NCBI RefSeq assembly: GCF_051710625.1
Contig: NZ_JBPESN010000038.1
Span: 1-21,800 of the forward strand
Length of the DNA: 21,800 nt
Reading direction: 5' to 3'
DNA from: JBPESN01 sp051710625
Lineage (GTDB): Bacteria; Pseudomonadota; Gammaproteobacteria; Enterobacterales; Enterobacteriaceae
Made by a program: the position numbers and the translations under genes. The notes beneath the pieces are model-generated. The model was not told the origin of the DNA and searched no databases. It was given only the letters and a program-made list of their open reading frames with translations. Positions 1 through 7,800 of this stretch are shown here, piece by piece; positions within the stretch are counted from its first letter, which is position 1, and each line of letters opens with the position of its first letter.

Positions 1-1
1 C

Positions 2-417
2 CTGGGCCGGGACGGCGAAAACGCCGCCCAGGTGATTGACCGCTGGCACCGGCGCGCGGTTTTCACCGTGACGCCCCGGCCAATGATAACGGCCTGACCA
101 GCATTGGCTACCATGGGGTGATTGACGCTGACGGTCAGTGGCTGACCGGGCGCGATGTAGAAGAAGTGGGTGCCCATGTGCGCGGCCATAACGCTGATTC
201 GCTGGGTCTCTGCCTGCTGGGCACCGACCAGTTTACGTCGGCGCAGTGGGCCGCGCTGCGCACCCAAGTATTGACGCTGCGTGTGCGCTGGCCTGAGGTT
301 ACTCTGCACGGCCACAATGAATTTTCCAGCAAGCTGTGCCCAGGATTTTCAGTACCGGCCTGGGCGTCGGGGAACTTCGCGCCGCTGCGCGGCCATCTGT
401 GTGAGCGTATTCCATGA
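2..417 (+). pseudogene. Phage N-acetylmuramoyl-L-alanine amidase (endolysin), 5'-truncated by the window and frameshifted
   Basis: This is the lysis amidase of the prophage, an enzyme that would cut the peptide from the glycan in peptidoglycan at the end of infection. The first frame reads LGRDGENAAQVIDRWHR. A single-base loss near position 59 then throws the frame, and the rest continues in another frame as HRDAPANDNGLTSIGYHGV followed by the GRDVEEVGAHVRGHN block typical of amidase_2 endolysins of Mu-like phages. The C-terminal part (118-417) is uninterrupted. The end overlaps the start of the next gene (ATG at 414). The N-terminus lies outside the window, so full length is unknown. The family call is good; inactivity is inferred from the frameshift. 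Confidence 0.8.
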
Positions 418-668
418 TGGCGCGTCTGGCCGCGCTGGTCACCAATCCCGAGGGACGGCTGTCGACCTCGGATGTGATTATCGTCGGCGCGTTTCTGGTC
501 AGCTCCCTGGTGGTGCTGGGCTGCGCCTGGAGCCGTCAGGAGACCGACCTGACGCTCAGGGTCTATCTCGGCGCCTGAGTCACCCATGGCGGCGTCGCCC
601 GCTTTAGCGCCGGACGGCGCGCCCGTAAACAGGGAGACGCTGATGACACGGCTACTCGCACTGATTAA
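414..668 (+). pseudogene. Holin-like small phage membrane protein (DUF2644-type), nonsense mutation
   Basis: The small gene starts with two ATG codons and overlaps the amidase stop. It encodes MMARLAALVTNPEGRLSTSD and then one hydrophobic segment (about residues 20-40, IIVGAFLVSSLVVLGCAW). A TGA at 576-578 stops it at 54 residues. The same frame stays open after the stop (VTHGGVARFSAGRRARKQGD) to a TAA at 666-668, so TGG to TGA is the simplest lesion. Position between an amidase and a spanin gene, plus the single membrane span, point to a holin or holin-associated role. Assignment to DUF2644 is from remembered sequence resemblance. A 54-residue truncated product could still insert into membrane. 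Confidence 0.6.
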
Positions 669-1223
669 ACAGGTCAGCCATCCATGGCTGATGGCGCTGT
701 TGGTTGTGGTGCTTGCCGGCGGCGCGGGCTGCTGGCGCGGCACACAGCAGGCCAGGCTGGTCGCCCAGGCAACACTGGCCACCCGGCAGGCCGAGTGTGA
801 AGCTCGACAACGCCAGCAGGCGCAGAGCACACAACAGGCGCTAAAGACCGCCCTGACCCGGCAGCAATAGCTGTTGTAGGGGGCCAATGACCGGCTCAGT
901 GCGCAGCTGGAAAGCCACACAGCACGTCCTGACGCTGAAAACCCAACAGTTACACAGGAGGTATTGCCTATGCGGTGGCCCATGCTGGCGCTGCTTATAC
1001 CGGCCTGGGGCCTGATGGGCTGCAGCGCTACCGCGCCGCCCTCGGCTACCCCGCCGATGATAATGCCGCCCTGTTCGCGCCCGCCGGCCAATCTGCTGGT
1101 GTTGCCGCCCATGCCCCCCGTAAAGGGGCTTGGCCCGGAGGTGTTGCTGCACCACGCCAGCGACTACGGGGCCTGGTGTCTGACCCTGCGGGCCCAGCTG
1201 CAGGCGATAAACGCTTTCTATAG
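643..1223 (+). pseudogene. Inner-membrane spanin (Rz-like), two nonsense codons and a frameshift
   Basis: Rz-type spanins join the inner membrane to an outer-membrane lipoprotein and fuse the two membranes in lysis. The gene opens MTRLLALIKQVSHPWLM, has one N-terminal membrane anchor (about residues 15-33), then a charged, glutamine-rich coil. It is stopped by TAG at 868-870 and again by TAG at 877-879. The frame stays recognisable (ANDRLSAQLESHTA) up to about 960. It then shifts to another frame carrying YTGLGPDGLQRYRAALGYP, a C-terminal block I associate with Rz proteins of Mu-like phages. The start overlaps the upstream holin-like frame. The embedded lipoprotein gene in a different frame supports the spanin call. 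Confidence 0.7.
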
Positions 1224-1254
1224 CGCACAGGAGAGACCGCGCGATGAGCCTTGA
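970..1254 (+). CDS. Outer-membrane spanin lipoprotein (Rz1-like)
   Basis: A 94-residue lipoprotein, nested out of frame within the 3' part of the Rz pseudogene, as is usual for Rz/Rz1 pairs. The start ATG at 970 follows a strong AGGAGG (956-961). The signal peptide MRWPMLALLIPAWGLMGC ends in a lipobox (LMGC) with the acylated cysteine at residue 18. A proline-rich stretch follows (PPSATPPMIMPPCSRPP), typical of o-spanins. The C-terminal half ends AINAFYSAQERPRDEP. The reading frame is open while its partner Rz is broken, so it probably has no function on its own. Its stop overlaps the next gene's start at 1244. Confidence 0.72.
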   Translation: MRWPMLALLIPAWGLMGCSATAPPSATPPMIMPPCSRPPANLLVLPPMPPVKGLGPEVLLHHASDYGAWCLTLRAQLQAINAFYSAQERPRDEP

Positions 1255-1486
1255 TCTGGCCTTCAATATTGCCCTGAGCCTGCTATCGGCGCTCGGCGGC
1301 CTGTGGCTTAAAAGCGTCAGTGAAGAACTTCGCAGCCTGCAGTATGAACTGACCCAAGTACGGCAGGACTATCAGCGGCGTAAGGATGCACAGTGCGACC
1401 TGCAGCTAATGACCGGCATGATGCAGGACATCAAGGACAGTATTTAACGTGTTGATAACAAGCTCGACCGCAAGGCTGACAAATAA
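1244..1486 (+). pseudogene. DUF2730 phage protein (Mu gp25-like), late nonsense
   Basis: A small phage protein with an N-terminal hydrophobic segment (FNIALSLLSALGGLWL) followed by a coiled coil (SEELRSLQYELTQVRQDYQR), the layout of DUF2730 proteins found just upstream of packaging genes in Mu-like phages. The start ATG is preceded by AGGAGAG at 1229-1235. TAA at 1445-1447 ends it at 67 residues. The frame then continues RVDNKLDRKADK to a second TAA at 1484-1486, so the last 13 codons appear to have been lost by a single substitution. The shortened product may be near normal. Its function in the family is unknown. Confidence 0.6.
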
Positions 1487-1501
1487 CGAGGAGCCTGATT
1501 C

Positions 1502-1647
1502 ATGAAACCACAGGATGTGATGTCGCCGGTGCTGGCAGAGCTGCGCACCCATTCGTACCCAGCTCGACGGCATCGACCGCCGCCTTGACCGCCTGTAGGT
1601 GAAGGGCGCACGGGCTGACGCTCATACGGGCGCGACTGGGGGTGTAA
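1502..1647 (+). pseudogene. Small phage protein between DUF2730 and DUF1804, frameshifted
   Basis: The gene begins MKPQDVMSPVLAELRTHS after an AACGAGGAG ribosome-binding site (1486-1494). A frameshift around 1555 moves the sense to a frame reading QLDGIDRRLDRL, then a TAG at 1596-1598, then VKGARADAHTGATGGV. The amphipathic repeat (LDGIDRRLDRL) is coiled-coil like, and the glycine/alanine-rich tail resembles short membrane-associated phage proteins. It runs up to a TAATG overlap with the DUF1804 gene. I do not recognise a named family. In Mu-like phages this slot holds a short protein of unknown role. Confidence 0.4.
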
Positions 1648-2159
1648 TGGCGCATTCCAGGGCCACCCGCCAGGGGCTGCGCCGGGCTTATGTGTTCGGC
1701 AACCCGTCTCTGGAGCTGGCGGCAATCCAGTGCGGCGTCAGTGTGTATTCCCGCCCGCTGCTGGAAAAAAAGAGGCGCTGAACAGTGGCGATGACTGGGA
1801 GGTGATACGCAGCGCCCGTCTGCTGACCAACGGCGCGCCGGAAGATATCGCGCGCGCCATCCTGACCAGCCTGATGGCGTAGTTTCAGGAGACACTGGAA
1901 AAAGCCAATCTGGCGACACATTGAGTGCCCCAGAGCGGGTTGAGCTGCTAGCACGCTTAACGGATGCGTGGAGCAAGTCCATTGCCGCCAGCAAAAAAAT
2001 CCTGCCCGAGACCAGCAGCTGGGCACCGCCATGGAGACCCTGAAGCTGTTCTCGGCGTTTATTCAGGACAAACACCCTCGACATCTGGCGGCGTTTGTTG
2101 ACATTCTTAAGGCTTTCGGGCCGGTTTTGGAAAAACATTATGGCCAATCAATTCGTTGA
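1647..2159 (+). pseudogene. DUF1804 phage protein (putative small terminase subunit), at least five lesions
   Basis: The start MAHSRATRQGLRRAYVFGN and the following SLELAAIQCGVSV form a helix-turn-helix typical of DUF1804. This family sits directly before the large terminase in Mu-like phages and is thought, by position and DNA-binding fold, to act as small terminase. Sense can be followed through changing frames: a shift near 1745, an extra A in the run 1765-1771, TAG at 1880-1882, TGA at 1922-1924, a shift near 1928 into PERVELLARLTDAWSKSIA, and another near 2010 into LGTAMETLKLFSAFI. It ends KHYGQSIR with TAA-type termination at 2157-2159 and overlaps the next gene by 20 bases. It is certainly non-functional. 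Confidence 0.7.
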
Positions 2160-2340
2160 AATCCGGGATGGCACGGCCGTTATCGCGGCAAACATCAACA
2201 AGGTTTGGGTCAGTAACGGCGGCGAGGTGTTTGTCAAGCTGCGCGACGGCGCGGTGTATACCGTGGATGTCGCTTATGGCGAAACGTTGTTCCAGGCGTC
2301 AACCCGCATCAAAACCCAGATAGAGGCAGCGCTGGCATGA
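2140..2340 (+). CDS. Small phage protein, 66 residues, function unknown
   Basis: An intact reading frame starting MANQFVEIRDGTAVIAANI, overlapping the DUF1804 gene end by 20 bases and the next gene by four (ATGA at 2337-2340), so it is likely translationally coupled. The start at 2140 is preferred over an upstream in-frame codon because the upstream part only repeats DUF1804 coding sequence in another frame. No membrane segment or signal peptide is seen. The central pattern V-x(2)-G-G-x-V-x-V-K-L-x-D-G-A and the end STRIKTQIEAAL recur in the next gene, so the two look like tandem paralogues. Similar small proteins precede the terminase in some Mu-like phages; function unknown. Confidence 0.6.
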   Translation: MANQFVEIRDGTAVIAANINKVWVSNGGEVFVKLRDGAVYTVDVAYGETLFQASTRIKTQIEAALA

Positions 2341-2549
2341 AGCAGTTGGTCAAACTGTTGCCGGGCGCGCATCTCGACCCGGCCGAGATCAGCGTGGTCA
2401 GGGTCGCTGGCGAGAATGTGTCTGTCGGTCTGGGCGACGGTGCGCATTTTTTGTGCCTGGCGAGTGTTGCCGGTAGCGTTGACACGGTGGCAGAGACCCT
2501 GGTGTCGCGCATCAATGCGGTACTGGTTGAGCGTCATCATGGCGTGTAA
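2337..2549 (+). CDS. Small phage protein, 70 residues, paralogue of the preceding gene
   Basis: An intact frame MKQLVKLLPGAHLDPAEISV, start overlapping the previous stop (ATGA). The middle (VAGENVSVGLGDGAHF) and end (AETLVSRINAVL) align loosely with the same positions of the 66-residue neighbour, suggesting an old duplication. No transmembrane segment, signal peptide or catalytic motif is visible. It lies 30 bases upstream of the terminase gene and would be co-transcribed with it. The function is unknown; being intact in such a decayed region may simply reflect its short length. Confidence 0.55.
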   Translation: MKQLVKLLPGAHLDPAEISVVRVAGENVSVGLGDGAHFLCLASVAGSVDTVAETLVSRINAVLVERHHGV

Positions 2550-2579
2550 ACCGCGGTTACAGGGGATTTAAAGCGAGAT

Positions 2580-4217
2580 ATGGCGGCGAAATTTTTCATC
2601 CGTAAATTCCAGCACTCGCTGGCGGCGCTGGCCTCAAGTCTGCGCCGCACCATCGAGGCCGAATGCCTGGGTTTTGATACCGGGTCCGAGGCCATGGCGG
2701 CGCGGCGTTTACAGGTGGCTGATCCGGTGAACGGCTATCGCTATTTTGTGCAGACCTATTTCCCGCACTATATCCGTCATGCCGACCCCAGTGAACTGCA
2801 TGGCTATCTGTTTCAGCGGCTGTGACAGATAGTCTCCAGCCCGAAAGGTGAGCAGGACGCCATCGCCGAGCCGCGCGGGGAAGCCAAGTCAACGCTGGTC
2901 AGCCAGCTGTTTGTGCTGTGGTGTCTGGTACGTGGCATCAAGCACTATGCCCTGGTGGTGATGGGATCCATCGACCAGGCCTACCCGATGCTCGAAGCCA
3001 TCAAGGCCGAGCTGGAATTTAACCCCTGGCTGCGGGCGGACTTCGCTGAAGCCTGCGGTGTCGGGCGCGTCTGGCAGATGGGCACTATCCTGACGCGCAA
3101 TGATATCAAGGTGCAGGTTGGCCGGTAGCGGCAAAAAGCTGCGCAGCTTGCGCCAATGGCCGTACCGCCCTGACCTGGTGATACTGGACGATATTGAGAA
3201 CGACGAGCTGGCGCGCAACCCGGACCAGCGCGACAAGCTGGAAAGCTGCCTGAGAAAAACCGTGCTGCCGCTGGGCGGCGCGGGCGCAAAACTCAATGTG
3301 GTGTATATCGGCACCATCCTGCATTACGACTCGGTGTTATCACGCACCCTGAATAACTTATTGTGGCGGTAAGCACGGTTTAAGGGCCTGCGCCCGTGGC
3401 CGGTGAACCTGTCGCTGTGGGAGACCTGGGAGCAGGTATTGCGTAACCAGGGGGAGGCCGCGACGCAGGATTTTTATACGTCACACCGTACCGAGATGGT
3501 GGAAGGCGCGGAAGTCTCCTGGTCCGCCCGCCCGCTGCTGACCCTGATGCAAATCCGCGCCCGGGACGGTCACGCCACCTTTGACGCCAAGTACCAGAAT
3601 GAGCCGGTCAGCGGTGAGGATGCGCTGTTTGTCCACGGCCTGCATTTCTGGGGCAACCGGCTTAACGAGTGGGTCTTCTACGGGGCCTGCGACCCCAGCC
3701 TCGGCAAGGCCGGGGCCAGCCGTGACCCGTCAGCGCTGCTGGTCGGTGGTTTTAACCGCACCACCGGCGTGCGGGATGTGCTGGAAGCGCAGATACGCAA
3801 GCGGCTGCCGGACGCCATTATCAGCAACATCATCGCCCTGCAAAAGGAATACCACTGCCTGGTCTGGGGTATTGAGGCGGTGCAGTTCCAGGAGTTCCTG
3901 CGCACCGAGCTGAGATTAAACGCGCAGCACAGCTGGGTCACCCGGTGCCGTCGCGGGCCATTATCCCCCATGCCGACAAGCTGTTGCGTATCGAGACCCT
4001 GCAGGCCCATACGGAAAACGGGCTTATCCGACTGCACGCCAGCCATATTACCCTGATACAGCAGCTGCGCCACTTTCCCCGCGCCGACCATGACGACGAC
4101 CCGGATGCGCTGCACATGCGCTGGCCGCTGGCCGTGACCCACGGCCCGAAAACCGAATACCGCTTATTGTCCGGTGACCGTCACCCCGGGCGGCTGGGCT
4201 TTTCCCGTGGAGGCTAA
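2580..4217 (+). pseudogene. Phage terminase large subunit (TIGR01630-type), four lesions
   Basis: The large terminase would drive DNA packaging into the prohead by ATP hydrolysis and cut the packaged DNA. The gene spans about 545 codons, full length for this family. The N-terminal part ends YFVQTYFPHYIRH. The ATPase has a Walker A-like EPRGEAKSTLVSQLFVLW at about residues 95-115 and Walker B VILDDIEND near 3180-3205. The nuclease half carries YGACDPSLGKAGASRDPSA and the conserved end ADHDDDPDALHMRW. Lesions: TGA at 2823-2825, an extra G near 3120, TAA at 3370-3372, and a frameshift near 3914. Each resumes in the expected homologous sequence, so the gene was intact not long ago. It ends three bases before the portal gene. 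Confidence 0.85.
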
Positions 4218-4219
4218 TA

Positions 4220-5754
4220 ATGGGCATGTTCGCCGATATTTACGGCCGGTTGTTGCGCCGCCGCACCCTGACGCAGCCACAGACTGCCGATGACCGCCAC
4301 CTGCGTTATCAACAACTGGCCGAGCACCCCTCGCTGGGCATCGATATCCGCCGGGTGCATGACATCCTGAGCGAGGCCGAACAGGGGCATCTGGTGCGCC
4401 AGGCTGACCTATTTTTTTGATATGGAGGAGCGCGACGGCCACCTGTTTGCCGAGATGAGCAAGCGCCGCCGTTCGGTGATGCCGCTCACCTGGCGCATTG
4501 TGCCGCCGCGTCATCCCAGCGCACAGGAAAAGGGCATGGGGGACGCCGCGACGGAATGGTTTTCAGACCTGCCGGAGTTTAAACGCTGCTGTTCAACTTG
4601 TTGGACGCCATTGGTCACGGCTTTGCCACCGTGGAAAGCGGCTGGAAACAGGCGGAAAACATCTGGCTGCCCTGCGCCTTCTACAAGCGCCCGCAACGCT
4701 GGTTCCAGACCGCGACCCATAACCGCAACGCCATCCGCCTGATTGACGGCAGCCTCAACGGCGCTGGGCTTAACCCCTTCGGCTGGCTGCTGCATCGTCA
4801 CCAGGCCAAAAGCAGCTGGCTGTCGGAAAGCGGCCTGTTCCGGGTACTGGTATGGACCTATCTGTTCAAGAATATTGCCGCCCGTGACCTGGCAAGAGTT
4901 TCTGGAAATCTACGGCCTGCCGACGCGGGGGCACCTATTCCGACGGGGCCAGCGAAGAAGAGAAAAACATGCTGCTGTGGGCGCTGCGCGACCTGGGGCA
5001 TAACGCCAACGGCATTACCCACGAACGCACCGCTATCCGCTTTGAGTCCGCTGCACAAGGGCAGGCCGACCTGTTCCAGTATATGATGCAGTGGTGCGAA
5101 AGCACCCAGTCCAAGGTCATTCTGGGCGGCACCCTGACCACCCAGGCGGACGGCAAGAGCAGCACCAATGCCCTGGGCAACGTGCATAACGAGGTGCGCC
5201 ATGAGCTGACCGCGAGTGATGCGGTGCAGCTGGCCGGTACCCTGACCCGCGACCTGCTTTACCCTTTGCTCAAGTTTAACGGCTATAGCGATATCACCCC
5301 GCGCCGCATGTGTCGCTTTGAGTTTGATACCCGCCAGCCACGCGATATGAAGGAGACCGCCGATACCCTGGATCTCCTGGTGCGCAGCGGCGGCGTGCCG
5401 GTGGCCTGGGCGCTGGCGGAAAGCGGCATTCCCGCCGCCCGGGACGACGAGCCCCTGCTGCAGTCGCCGGGCAACCTGCCGACCTTTACCGGGGCCAGCC
5501 TGATGCCGAAGTGCTGGCCGGGCATGGCGGCACTGAGCGTTGCGCACACGCCTACCGCCACGGAGCAGGCGCTGGAAGACGCCACCGGCGGACTGGCAAC
5601 GCCGGTCAACCAGACCATGCAGACGCTGCTGACCCCGCTGGTCACCGCCCTGCTGGCGGAAGCCTGGCCCCAGCTTGACGACCAGACCTTGCGGCAGCCG
5701 ATAGCCCAGGCCATTTTTGTCGCGGACATCTGGGGGCGACTCAATGACCATTAA
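4220..5754 (+). pseudogene. Phage portal protein (DUF935, Mu gp29-like), four frameshifts
   Basis: The portal ring is the head vertex through which DNA enters. The gene starts MGMFADIYGRLLRRRTL two bases after the terminase stop and spans about 510 codons, normal for DUF935. Frameshifts are at the T7 run 4412-4418, near 4585 (loss of one base before LLFNLLDAIGHGFATVES), near 4890 (before WQEFLEIYGLP) and near 4930 (extra base before TYSDGASEEEKNML). From 4969 the C-terminal 261 codons are open without a break and include the conserved stretch ILGGTLTTQADGKSSTNALG. It overlaps the next gene by 11 bases. The family is recognised with good confidence; the protein cannot be made whole. Confidence 0.85.
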
Positions 5755-6996
5755 CCTGGGCTATGCCATGACCCTGACGCCGGAAAAGGCGGTGGCGTAT
5801 TTTGAATCAAAGGGCTACGCCTTCAATTTTCGCTGGCAGGACGTGGCCGACGAGGCGCACGCCCGTGCCTTTTACGGTGGCGGGTATTCTTAAGTTGGAT
5901 GTGTTAACTGACATGAAAACCGCGCTGCCGGACAGCGTGCGCCACGGCAAGACGCTGACACAGTTCCAGGAGGTCTTACCGCTACTTCAGCGCAAGGGCT
6001 GGCTGGGTAAAGGGCTAAAAGCCTCAGCAGACGGCGAGCTGGAGGGAAAAAGCTGTTGCCTTACCGACTGGAGATTATTTTTCGCACCAATACCCAATCT
6101 GCCTATATGGCCTGGCGCTATCAGCGGCTGCGCGAGAACGTCGACCAGCGCCCCTACTGGCAGTATGTGGCGGTGATAAACAGCCACACCCGCTCCAGCC
6201 ATGCCTCGCGGCATGGCCGGGTGTTCCGTTATGACGATGCGGGCTGGGACACCCTGTTTCCCCCTAACGGCTACAACTTGCCGCTGCCGGGTACGGGGGG
6301 GGCTGGCGGCCGACCAGCTTGCACGTCACCCCATCGGACTGGAGTCCACCGACGACTATCGCGTCACGGTTGACCAGCCGCAGGGCGTGAACGGCAAGAC
6401 GCGGCCGGGGATAGGATTGAAAGACCCCAAAACCAACCACGTATTTACCCCGGATGCAGGCTTTCACCTGAACCCCGGCAAAAACTACCTCAGCCATCTC
6501 GGCGAGCAGCTGCTCAAGCGCGCCGATACCCGGCTGGCGGCGCAGGCGGTAGAGGAAACGCTGGACCACCCGGCGTTGCTTCATGCCCTCAACCGCGATA
6601 CCGGTGACTGGGTCAGTCAGGTGATGGCCCGGTAGCAGGCACGCGTCGACGTTCGCCCTGACGGACGCCAACCTGCTGCACGCTACTCGCGACAGCAAGC
6701 AGGGCGCGCTGCCGACTACCTTCTGGGCGACTTTGGTATCATCGCTGCGCCAGCGGCGCGCGATCATCTACGACCGACAGCAGGCGACGCCGGCGTTACT
6801 GTATGTGTTCGATCGGGTTGAGGGGACGGGGAAGCTCGTGGTGTACATTGACGGCACGCTCAAGGTACGTAATGAGCTGAATGGTAAGCGTGAAAAAGTT
6901 AACACAAACCTGATACGTACCGGCAAGATCCTGCAAGACCTATCAGCACTGCGTAACAAAAAGGTTTATGATCTGCTATGGGGTAGGCTGGATTGA
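5744..6996 (+). pseudogene. Mu F-like head morphogenesis protein with a possible C-terminal PBECR-type nuclease domain, frameshifted
   Basis: A minor head protein homologous to Mu gpF (gp30), beginning MTINLGYAMTLTPEKAVAYF. The frame breaks near 5870 (extra T in a T run), near 6050 (A run), and near 6279 (extra T before CRCRV). The core block NGYNCRCRV is the signature region of Mu F proteins. A TAG follows at 6633-6635, and the sense then moves to another frame reading FALTDANLLHATRDSKQGAL, continuing to TGA at 6994-6996. The last 115 residues (LLYVFDRVEGTGKLVVYIDG, NTNLIRTGKILQDL) resemble the phage Barnase-EndoU-colicin-RelE-like domain known at the C-terminus of Mu F proteins. That domain call is from memory and moderate. 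The gene is directly followed by the tRNA-like element. Confidence 0.75.
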
Positions 6997-6997
6997 G

Positions 6998-7071
6998 CGG
7001 GTGGCACCGGACTCGAACCGGATCATGCTGGCAGCGTGACAGCAACCGTTACCCATTGGAAACAACCACCC
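6998..7071 (-). tRNA. tRNA-like gene of unclear anticodon inside the prophage head module
   Basis: Read on the minus strand, 74 nt fold as a cloverleaf. The acceptor stem pairs GGGTGGT with GCCACCC (seven pairs, one G-U). The T arm is TCCGG, loop TTCGAGT, CCGGT (four Watson-Crick pairs), and includes the exact internal promoter-like motif GGTTCGAGTCC. The anticodon stem TGCTG/CAGCA is perfect but leaves a nine-base loop, TCACGCTGC, instead of seven. The D stem is only about three pairs (GTT/AAC) around a loop with GGG and a terminal A-rich part. No CCA is encoded. It fills the gap between two head genes, antisense to them. It may be a degenerate tRNA or an unusual functional tRNA-like RNA; the amino acid cannot be assigned. 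Confidence 0.5.
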
Positions 7072-7088
7072 TGCCATGAGTATACACC

Positions 7089-7535
7089 ATGATTGACGCC
7101 ACGATCATATACCCTGCGTCAAGCCCTTGAGCGGCTGGCGCAGTCCCTGAGCCACCGCGCCAGCCGTTAGATGCGCACCCTCAGTAAAGGCATGTATGAC
7201 ACGGTGATGGAGAATTTCGGGCAGGAAGGCCGCCCGCGCCGGCAAAATCCTGCCGCAATCGGGGCGGCTGGCCGCCTCCATTGACAGCGTTGCCGATAAC
7301 GACCAGGCCGTGGCGGGGACCAATGTGGTGAATGCGCGCATTCACCAGCAGGGCGGCACCACCCGGCCCCATATCATTCGCCCCCGCTATAAAAAGGCGC
7401 TGGCCTTTAACGGTCGGGTGGTAAAACGCGTTAATCATCCCGGTGCGGCCCTTTCTCAGTCTGGCCGATCAAGATTATCAGGCCCTGGTGCACACCGCCA
7501 ATGATTACCTTCAGCAGCGCGCGCTGGACGAGTAA
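7089..7535 (+). pseudogene. Phage virion morphogenesis protein (Mu gpG / P2 gpS family)
   Basis: The family helps complete tails or join heads and tails. The gene opens MIDATI, then a frameshift near 7107 leads to LRQALERLAQSLSHRASR and a TAG at 7171-7173, then MRTLSKGMYDTVMENFGQEG. About 20 codons normally present after the RPR motif seem deleted near 7232, where the frame also changes to ILPQSGRLAASIDSVADND and continues VHARIHQQGG-like sequence (here VVNARIHQQGGTTRPHI). A second small deletion near 7440 comes before PFLSLADQDYQALVHTAND. The stop TAA is at 7533-7535. The characteristic order of a lysine/arginine-rich middle followed by PFL-L-D supports the family call. Confidence 0.7.
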
Positions 7536-7800
7536 CACTCTGTAAAGGCCGTGGCGCGTTTTTTGATAGTCAGGCAGGCGATGATGATGCGGGTGAAACC
7601 GCGTTAAGCGATTCTGGAGCGATCTAAACAGGTTTCAAACGGGGGGTATCGCCTCCCGCATCAGCGGTGTAGTCTGATGCCAGTCCATTTGTGTCCTCTT
7701 CCTTCCCCCACTCTTACCCCCTACACCCCCGTCACGACGAGATACCCGACGCCCAGATTAGGCTGTTTCCCATGAATACACTTTCTGGGACCGCCACCGC
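7536..7800 (+). other. Gene-free stretch between gpG-like and protease genes
   Basis: No convincing gene is seen here. Short open runs exist but match nothing I recognise and are full of stops. A compact inverted repeat at 7640-7658 is listed separately. Bases 7690-7745 are strikingly pyrimidine-rich on the plus strand. In Mu-like phages gpG and the protease are usually close together, so this stretch may be remnant or inserted sequence. Confidence 0.4.
7640..7658 (+). other. Strong short hairpin
   Basis: CGGGGGGT and GCCTCCCG pair over eight positions, with two G-U pairs and a three-base loop (ATC). No T run follows on either strand, so it is not a classical Rho-independent terminator. It could mark a transcription or RNA-processing site in the late operon. 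This is seen only as sequence symmetry. Confidence 0.35.

Noticed and set aside
135..1112. Minus-strand open frame of 325 codons across the lysis genes
   Set aside because: It is antisense to amidase, holin-like and spanin sequence that have clear family resemblance, and its own translation is low-complexity with no motif or ribosome-binding site. GC-rich antisense frames are common here.
1500..2147. Minus-strand open frame of 215 codons
   Set aside because: Antisense of the DUF1804 region; no family features.
4858..5751. Minus-strand open frame of 297 codons
   Set aside because: Exact antisense of the portal gene's best preserved part. Its glycine/glutamine/arginine-rich translation has no recognisable fold.
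7640..7658. Rho-independent terminator
   Set aside because: The stem is strong but no T run follows on either strand.
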